Source: Maratus speciosus
Taxonomy: Eukaryota; Arthropoda; Arachnida; Araneae; Salticidae
Assembly: GCA_963932465.1 (NCBI GenBank)
Contig: OZ010794.1
Span: forward strand, 212,797,748 to 212,861,747
Direction: 5' to 3'
Length of the DNA: 64,000 bases
Shown: positions 56,301 through 64,000 of the stretch, in pieces
Numbering within the stretch: the stretch's first letter is position 1
Layout: each line of letters begins with the position of its first letter
Translations under genes and position numbers: made by a program
The notes under the pieces: model-generated
What the model was told of the DNA's origin: nothing
The model's database searches: none
Seen by the model: only the letters and a program-made list of their open reading frames with translations

Positions 56301-57890
56301 TTTACAGTTGGAATACTAGAAAACAAACATAGCAAAAGGTATGTTTTTATCCTTCTTTTAAATATGTAACAATGTTTTTCCGAAACGTAACAATATGTAT
56401 GAAAAATACTTCCTATTTGCTAAAAATCTTAATTAAGCAATACTATTTATTATTATTATTATTATTTCATAATGTATGATTTACTTAAATTATTAGTATT
56501 ATTTTATACTTCATTTATTTATGCACATTAGTAACTTAGTTGATCTAATTCTGTTAATAGCTGGAGATTATTTTTTGATCGGTTGTTTATTTTAAGTTAA
56601 ATAAATAATCTTAAGTTTATGATTAGTTTACAAATCTTGAATTTTTACTTAGCTGTAGAATGATTACTTATTATATTTAACTTTTTTATGACTAAGAGTT
56701 TAATTTTACTTCATATGTATTAGTTCCAGAAATTTTGATTGAGATTTTAAATTTATTTTGTCATCAATTGACATACGTGATTAGTTTTGGAGTGATAGTT
56801 TTAATAATAAACACGGAGTATCTGCATTAATTATTATAGTTATAGATAACTGATATTTTCGTTTAACATTAACCAGAATAATATTTATTAGATCTGACGC
56901 TGTTCATATATTTTTATTGTTTAAATTTATCACATTTCCTACTATTTACTATGTTGTTTAAAATGGAGTGGTTGATATTTTGTTTAATCGTTCCATATGT
57001 TGATTCTGAAGAAATGCTTTTTTTTAGTACAATCTTAGAGTTACTTGTAGTGGTTAAGTTAAAATTTGTAAATTTTATTCACTCTATTTAATGAAATAAA
57101 TTTTGAGCTACAACTGTGTGAATTATTTTGAAAATAATTCCTATTTAAGCTTTAACCATTCATTTTATAGAATCAGCAAGTTTAATTTTGTTTAACATTT
57201 TAATTTAAATTATATTGTAATATTTTTTCTTATTTAGTTGATGATCATTTACTTTATACGGAAAAACATTGTAAATTGTTAAGAAGGATGAAAACTCATT
57301 TTATCACTTTAGCTGGAATGAAATACTTTTTTTTTATGGTGATATTTATATAGATTTTAGTGGCTCTTCTTTTTCATTTCTCATCTTTGCTCATAGCTGT
57401 CAACTTTTACACATTTATATATACAAAGCTTTCTATTCGAAAAAATTATAAAAATTGGCAGGATATTATTTACATAATTAACCAAAGTCACTAATTTAAC
57501 CTAATAAATTTTCAAAAATATTGCATGAATAAATATTAAAGTTCTTTTAATTACACATCACATTCAATACATATATTTATTTTATTAAGAAATATTTTTA
57601 TGGGGGAGGGGGGGGGGCTTACCTTATATCGTATATACATTTTTTTATTATTCTGGGGGGGGGGGGGTAGTTTAAGATACCTTCTTTCACTTATTCCAGT
57701 CTTTAATATACTTAATTTACAAATCTATATAAATTCAACTGTTTAAATATTTTATTGCGAATAAGCTATTTAAATTAATTTTATAAAAGTTTGGAGGAGA
57801 AATTCCTATAAATATTTATTATTATTAATATAAACAAATCGATCGGTGAATAGAAATTTCCCGTGTACCTAACCTATAATATGCGATTCT
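56301..57890. other. AT-rich interior of the 2.7-kb element; no gene
   Basis: No coding frame. Two poly-G tracts at about 57602-57617 and 57653-57667. Confidence 0.5.
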
Positions 57891-57894
57891 TCTG

Positions 57895-58319
57895 TTAAGG
57901 GTGTATTCCGATCCAAACTGCTTATTTTCTGATTTATTTTTAAATTCATTTTTGCTCTCAAACGCATCAAGCTGGCAAATTCTCTTATTTGGAAACTACA
58001 TAAAGTGCCGTGCTTATCGATTTTTTGATAAATGCAGAAAATATTGTAAAAAAATGCTCTCAAAGGTGACGTTTTGAGCCGAGTTTTCCGAAACGGGAGA
58101 TCTGGGAATGAAAAAGATGGTCATACTAAGAAAATAATTGTTTAAAATGCAAATTCTAATTAATCGAGCGAAAAATGAAATCACACGGCCTCTTCTACAT
58201 CACTTCAAAAATCATCTCAGCCAGTTTCATGTTTTTACTTTTAAAAATGAGTCTGAAAATGTCTCGGAAAGTTTCGAGCTGCTGAGGGTGGAAAAATATT
58301 TTTCCGAATACACCCTTAA
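57895..58319. mobile_element. TTAA element BB inside the 2.7-kb element
   Basis: TTAA-GGGTGTATTCCGA at left; CCGAATACACCC-TTAA at right (58316-58319). 425 bp. Note the ends start GGG, unlike the CCC families. Followed by a poly-C at 58329-58342. Confidence 0.8.
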
Positions 58320-58614
58320 ATAGAACCTCCTCCCCCCCCCCCCCTCGCCAACAGGAATCGACCTACAGATTTTGACTGTTGGGAAAGGCGTCGATTGTCA
58401 ACACGAAGTGCCTGTATGGCTACGTATTTCTGTCGTCTGATAACGCATTCTTTCGTTAACAGATATTTTCTGAAAACAAATAGTTTCTGGCAACTTTTTG
58501 CTGCCAGAAAGTTTCTGTTGTTTTACAAAAATATTTTTAACAGTGTACTACTTAAATGATTTAATTGATGTGATTTATATAGAAGAAAGTTTTGTGATGG
58601 CCACAATATACTAG

Positions 58615-58990
58615 TTTTTACTTACCGTTCCTTCTTTAATACCCCTTTAAGACAATGTTATACCAAAATTTTGTACTAAAGATACTACATTGTTATTATT
58701 TCTTATTTGAATGTTCTGTGGGTACTATGCAAATTCATTATAAGTAAAAAGTTAGACGAAAATAAAAAGTTTTAGTGGTAAAATGATAAGAAAATTTAAA
58801 CTCGTAAGTTTAACTTAAACCCCAGTTAAATAAAAAAATTTTGCTGCTGACCATATTTTCTTTATTTTGAATCATTAAGGCATTCGTCTATTACACTAAA
58901 ATGTTATTTTAGCCAGTTTAATTTCCCCACATTATTATTCCCGAAAGTCAAAAGATTGTGAGAATGCCCCACTTTAATCCAGTGGTGGGA
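58615..58990. other. No gene; holds inverted partner of 51.5 kb repeat
   Basis: 58930-58990 mirrors the duplicated sequence at 51507-51713. Otherwise AT-rich with nothing recognised. Confidence 0.45.
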
Positions 58991-59138
58991 AATTGGCGCA
59001 AAGGAGGAGCTTATGACACCACTAATTGCTTATTGTCCTCTTCACTTTAATAAAAACTGGGAAATTCTGTCATTAGATAAGCCGAAAAATACTACAAAAA
59101 TTTAGTGGTGTCAATATTTCACTGTTAATCTCACGTTA
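58979..59138. mobile_element. MITE-like palindromic core AA
   Basis: TGACACCACTAATTGCTTAT and AATTTAGTGGTGTCAATATT face each other around ATTCTGTCATTAGATAAGCC. This is the shared core. TTAA-like words lie outside (58975, 59136), but terminal repeats are not convincing. Confidence 0.5.
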
Positions 59139-61125
59139 AAGTAAACATTTAGAATTGATTAGAACCGGCGCAATTACGGTAGAATATAAAAAAGGCAAAA
59201 ATTCGTAAAAAACATAAAATAAAAAAAAAATCTATTCAAAATATTCGAGTTTTTGGCCCCAATCTAATTTGCGTAGCCCTACGTCCTGTGGTTTCCGAGT
59301 GTCTGAGGTTACATAGATAGATACGCGCACGGATTTTAATAGGGTAAATGTTATTGCATTCGAACCAGTTAAGCTCTCTATTATAATGCGGCCTTGAAGC
59401 ATTTACGGTTAGTGACAAAGTCACTTAAAAGATTTTGATTACATTACAACCTATGGATATTTGTTGAGTAGCATGTATTTTAATGAATTTGTACTATTTC
59501 AATCTCAAGAAAATTTTATCATGTTACTTGAAAGTTGAATATGAATTCAATTTGTTCATCTAAAGCTCGACGATCCAGATTTCTACTTTATGAAAGGTGT
59601 TTCTATTATCCACTTTATTAAAGATGCTTCTAGATTTCAGCACACACTCTTTTAAAATTCCAATACTATGGGTATTTTTGCACACAAAATTTAGATAACA
59701 ATTAAATGAAATTTTATTTTGCACGAAATCGGAATGACGTTTGACGAAGGTACTGCGCACAATAATCATCGCGGAATATCCTGCTGATATTTCAGGAGAA
59801 ACTAGATTATAGAAACGTGCCAGTGGACCTGGATTATGGAAAGATTCCAGGTAAACGCTGACTACGGAGAAACCACAGAACATGCACAGAAAGATAATGT
59901 AAGCACTTTAGTGAATATTAGAGTACATATATTCATGAAAACAATTCGACAGAACGTTAGTATTACTGTTTATCATATTTAAATAAGCGGGAAACTGTTC
60001 TCTTCTGAATTGCTTTTATACTAAAACGCACATATACTCAAATATTTTTTTCAACATTCCAAACTTTGCAATTTATTCAATTTAAACCATTTTACAAAGG
60101 TAATAAAGTCAGTCTGGCTTTTTATTACATTTATTTTTCAATTTTTTTACAATCCTTTTATATCAAATAAATTTTTGGCAGCTTTATTGCAATTTTTCGT
60201 TTTTCTTTTCATAAAAGAGATTTATTAAACTAATCGACTGTGTTCTTTTCGACTTTCTGATTAAAGAATGCTATCAATATGCTATAAATAGCTTTTAGTT
60301 CACTTTTAATCAGATAGTAGAGCTACTTATTAAATATACAACTATGACTGAAATTAGGGAAAATCATTTCATAACGATGAAATATCGAACTCTGAAATTT
60401 TATTGAAATGAATTATAATTAAACCCGCGAATTATCCGAAATATATGAAAAAATACTTGGAAAGCATACGACTTAGTACATCCTGTTAGTCACGTAAAAA
60501 ACAATGAGGAATTTAGGAAGTACATGCATTGAAAATTCAGAAAATTCAACAAGTGTTAAGAGTTTATGATAACATTAAAAGAAAAGCTTACTCAGATAAT
60601 CTGAGTTTCTGCCGCGCTTATCGGAGGGACGTTGAATTTCCTGAAATAAAAAAACTGATTTTAATTAAAAATCACTTCAGGTACGTCCGGTGATAAAACA
60701 AATGCTCATTATTCAATCTGTTTTTAAGTCTTTACATATTTTGCGCAAAATGATGAGAATTTTGAAAATGTAAAGGCAGTTTTTTAAAAGTTATTAGGAT
60801 AAAATTCTTGCTGAGTTAATTAATGAATCACCATATAGCTTATACAACAACAACAAAAAATATATCTTGTTAGTTCAACACATTTTATCATTCCTAAAAA
60901 TTAAATGATTTCTTCTGAGATTTGTAAGGGTCGATAAAACGGTTTTGAATTATTTAAAAAAAGTTCAACATTATGTCATTCTAGATATATTACACATTTG
61001 AAACGTTTATAGCATCACTATTGAATTATTTTTTTATTTCTATCATCTTTCATTCATCTTTTCTTTTCGGAATTAAAATGGAATATGTATAATGCAAATG
61101 AAATACCTTGCAAAAATAAGCGATA
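59139..61125. other. ~2 kb with no recognised gene or repeat
   Basis: A 107-residue frame at 59560-59883 (-) has no recognised domain. A hairpin ACTCAGATAATCTGAGT lies at 60590-60606. This is the longest stretch here without an obvious transposable element. Confidence 0.4.
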
Positions 61126-62892
61126 TCTAATCAAAAACAACTCGTTGTAAATAATACCGCCAAGTCACAAACCTAAAACGTCAGCCATAAAAAGAAGTGA
61201 TATCACATAAAAAGAAGCGATATAGAAGTGCATACTCCGAGTGCCGTGTAAAAATCTAACACTACTCATAATGTTTCCAAAGGACTCGGAGTGAGGTACA
61301 GTATGTGAAAACAGCTGGGCGACCTGCAGGCGTATATGCAATGTATGCAGTACCTATATCAATTTCGAAAAATTATGAAAGTCGAACAAAATTAATTTTA
61401 ATTTTTCATTATATCACTTTTATAAATAATTGTAGGAGGAAGATCTGTAATAAATCAGAAAGATTTGTAACACAAGCAGGAAATGGCATGTAATTGTGGT
61501 AATCATGTATTATTACAATTGTACTTTTCAATATTTAAACATAATTTTTAATTACATAAATACGTTTAATAATACACTGTTTCAAAATTAAAGGAAAAAC
61601 TGGTCAAATGGATCCTGTTTATGACAGAATTATTTCTTAATGCTGTTCTCAACTGCTCTGCTCAACAAGCTCGAAACGGTTTGACGCATTTACAAATTCA
61701 TTTTTTAATGGAAAGGTATAAAATTGGAAAGCCTGACCATGGAAGCGATATGGAATCGAACTGTGTTTTCCATTTTTTGATCAATAAATTACCTATCGAG
61801 TTATAAACGATTTTGAGACACGTGACACGGCATTTTTCTCCCCTTCCTGATTGGATTTTTTTTTTCGTTCGGAAGTTCAGTTCAAAATGCCAACTTTGAC
61901 AGTATTTTCGGAAAGATGTATTACATTTACAAGAAAACGGAAAAACAGTTCGATGACATAGTTTCTTAATAACAAGACCTTCTAGTTTCATGCGTTTCCG
62001 AACAAAAATGAATTAAAACTTATGCCAGAAAGTTTACTCTTTGGATTTGAGAACAGCCTGAAACGTAAATATCGTGTTTCCAGCATAAGGAATATTATAT
62101 AATACTATTGTAACAGAAGTCTTACTAGAACAATTTTTTCGGCCTGTCATGTGCATTTCCGTTTACGCAGACTTACTGCAATATATCTCAGTTTAGTTAA
62201 CGTCTATTATTAGGTTGTATTTATGACGGCCAATTATCTGCACGAGGGATATAGGTCCAGGGAGGAGTGCCCTTCGTGGGGGTCTTTCTAAGGGAACCTA
62301 ACCCGTATTAACGCTTGGAAATCCAAGGCTCGAAGAAAACCACGAAAACTCCGAACGATTAGGCCGACGGGCGCGATTGGGTTCGAACCCAGCACCTCCC
62401 GTCTACCAGCTTCGAGAGCAGTACCTCTCAGCCACTGGTGAGGCGTCTATTATTAGGAGCATTGTTAGTAATAATGTTTATTACATGTTTAGTTAGAAAA
62501 ACCTTCTCGTAAAAGTGGTCTTGTCGTTCAAATAACGGTAAATAAAATCAATATCCTATGATTTTAAATAAGAATGGCATGCAAACACCAAAAGCTTCAA
62601 CTTTTCACAATTTCATGGGATCAGTAATACAAGAAAAAAATTGTTAAACAAATAGTCATATGTAAGTGCAGGAAGAACAAACAAAAGCCTGCAGGTCGCC
62701 AAGCAGTTTTCACATACTGTACCTCACTCCGAGTCCTTTGGAAACATTATGAGTAGTGATAGATTTTTACACGGCACTCCGAGTATGCACCTCTATATCA
62801 TTTCTTTTTATGTGATATCACTTCTTTTTATGACTGACGTTTTAGGTTTGTGGCTTGGCGGGATTATTTACAACGAGTTGTTTTTGATTAGA
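61126..62892. mobile_element. TIR element GG with 206-bp arms
   Basis: Arms 61126-61331 and 62687-62892 have equal length and differ at about ten positions by eye (~95% identical). Ends TCTAATCAAAAACAACTCG next to TA on both sides (61124-61125, 62893-62894). The interior holds a SINE but no recognised transposase. Family unknown. Confidence 0.85.
62215..62443 (-). mobile_element. tRNA-derived SINE with 14-bp target duplication
   Basis: The minus strand starts CCTCACCAGTGGCTGAGAGG (A-box TGGCTGAGAGG) and has a perfect B-box GGTTCGAACCC at about 62382. The body follows (AATCGCGCCCGTCGG, TTTCGTGGTTTTCTTCGAGC) and the tail GGCCGTCATAAATACAA. CGTCTATTATTAGG is repeated at 62201-62214 and 62444-62457. 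229 bp; internal Pol III promoter present. Confidence 0.92.
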
Positions 62893-62895
62893 TAC

Positions 62896-64000
62896 GTTTT
62901 TTCCTGCGGTTCTAGTATTAACCTCATGTTTTATTCGGTGCTTCCGAAATGAACTCTGATATTTTTTTTTATAAAAAAGGAGAAGAAACCGCAAACATTG
63001 AAAACATTCCGTACATTTTAATTACCAAACTGTTGCATAGATTTACGGCTATAGCTATTCGATTGGGAACTGCATCCTTTTTTAGCTTACGTTAAAAATA
63101 TATGACTGGGAAGTCGTCTCCATATAGAAATTAAAACTAACTTTGAAATTTTGAATACGAAAAATTAAGTTTAACATAAAATTTAGATTCATTTGTTAAT
63201 TTTAATTCCTCATAATCACTGACAATGACAGTAGGATCATTATGTAGGGAGAATAATGGAGTTTTGAGTAAAGAGGAGGAGACATATAGTGCAAAGTATA
63301 CCAGTTGCGAGCGAAGTAACTGAGGAGGTTGTCACAAGATGGCGGCTGAATTTTTATTTCGGATCAACAATTTCTGATTACCGCCGAAGCAAACTTCCAC
63401 CAGTAAATTTTGAATAAAAAATTTCGCTTTATTTTAGTGGCTTATTCATGCGAAATTTCTTCTAGAAATGTGATAAACATTTTTATTCGTTTTTACTGGC
63501 GGAAGTTTGCCCGGATATTGTAATCTCTTTCACTGACAGTAACTGGAAGCTGTTTAGGTTGTCACAATATGGCAGAAATTCGGAGCCTAGCTTCCGCAGA
63601 AAGAAACATCCACCAGTAAAAATAAATATAGTTTTTGGCCATAATCATGACTGAAATTCCGCATTAACAAGACATTTAAATAAGGTGAATATCTCTATTC
63701 AAATTTACGGGGGGGGGGGGGGGTTCCAAGGCGGTGATTACCACTGCGAAATAAGTTACAGTTGTCAGTTCCTCCTTATTCATAGTGTCATAGTCAGAAT
63801 ATGGCTGAACCGCGCGGTCTGACTACTGCCGGAACAATGTTCCACCAGTAAAAACAAATGGATATTTTTGCCTTAATTATGTCAGAATTTTTTTGTAGGT
63901 GTTTATGTAAAGAATAAGTCTCTATCCAAATTTATTGGCATAAATTTGCCTCAGCTGTAATCAGCGTACGGAATAGGTTACAGTAGAAGATTTATGATTT
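62896..64000 (+). repeat. Dispersed repeat E, final copies
   Basis: CTTCCGAAATGAACTCTGAT, GTCGTCTCCATATAGAAATT, GAGGAGACATATAGTGCAAA (63269), AGCGAAGTAACTGAGGAGG, several CACCAGTAAAAAnAAATn modules. Poly-G of ~15 at 63710-63724. Begins with GCGGTTCTAGTATTAA (62916), which resembles a family G/piggyBac end. Confidence 0.65.

Larger units (their letters stand above)
55836..58545. mobile_element. 2.7-kb TIR element in F3
   Basis: Left CACTGTAAAAAAAAATCTTA, right inverted CACTGTTAAAAATATTTTTG, both then AAAACAACAGAAA. Empty site is F2 at 54928-54936 (TTGTACTATT). Flanks fit either a TA duplication (ends CACTG...CAGTG) or GTAC (ends ACTG...CAGT). No transposase found. Short palindrome GGTCATTTAGAATGACC at 56054. 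Superfamily unknown; CACTG ends recall EnSpm/CACTA. Confidence 0.75.
55029..58614 (+). mobile_element. Minisatellite-bearing unit F3, split by a TIR element
   Basis: Starts 29 bp after F2 (head to tail). Same leader, about five ~145-bp repeats to 55834, interrupted by a 2.7-kb insert, then the tail ACTACTTAAATGATTTAATT...TTGTG-ATGGC-CACAA...CTAG at 58611-58614. Confidence 0.6.

Noticed and set aside
59560..59883. 107-residue open frame (-)
   Set aside because: In the only stretch without transposons, so a host exon is possible, but no domain, splice pattern or codon signal supports it.
62330..62443. Functional tRNA gene
   Set aside because: A- and B-boxes belong to a SINE with a target duplication; the body continues past the tRNA part.

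Overview
The window reads as an intergenic or intronic stretch of an arthropod nuclear genome, probably a chelicerate such as a spider (a weak inference from AT richness and the mix of transposons). I found no supportable host protein-coding gene, rRNA or functional tRNA gene and no bacterial feature. Almost every recognisable sequence is a transposable element or a repeat, often several layers deep. All the transposase and polymerase genes seen are broken.

Layout. 0-5.7 kb: long dispersed repeats and two TTAA-flanked MITEs. 5.7-12.2 kb: a BEL/Pao LTR retrotransposon on the minus strand, with both LTRs and a 5-bp target duplication, but two frameshifts in gag-pol. 12.9-15.3 kb: six copies of a 390-bp satellite. 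16.5-20.2 kb: a mariner fragment, a mariner transposon with a frameshifted transposase, and a 1.6-kb palindromic (fold-back) element made of two opposed Tc1 5' halves. 20.5-29.6 kb: MITEs, including a triple nest at 25.35-25.96 kb, and a Tc1 transposon with a MITE in its coding region. 29.8-33.9 kb: a Tigger/pogo relic split by several insertions. 35.3-36.7 kb: a Penelope-like element 3' end with a GIY-YIG endonuclease relic and a hammerhead-like motif. 36.7-42.4 kb and 45.0-49.25 kb: two copies of one long repeat with different insertions, so each supplies empty sites for the other. 49.8-51.0 kb: a decayed piggyBac-like transposon. 51.7-58.6 kb: three large units holding ~145-bp minisatellites, the last split by a 2.7-kb TIR element. 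61.1-62.9 kb: a TIR element with 206-bp arms carrying a tRNA-derived SINE. The rest is the same long dispersed repeat.

The most interesting signal is a shared core. Many MITEs here have unrelated ends: TTAA sites with CCCTT-type termini, 8-bp duplications with hAT-like CAGnGnTGCC termini, and others. Yet they carry the same ~95-120-bp imperfect palindrome, bounded by CACCAGTAAA/TTTACTGGTG and containing GCCTTATTTAAT. One core appears to have been carried by different terminal sequences, and so possibly by different transposases. Insertion order can be read directly in several places from nesting, target duplications and paralogous empty sites.

Limits: all alignments were made by eye. Identities are estimates, and family names for elements without coding sequence rest only on ends and target duplications.
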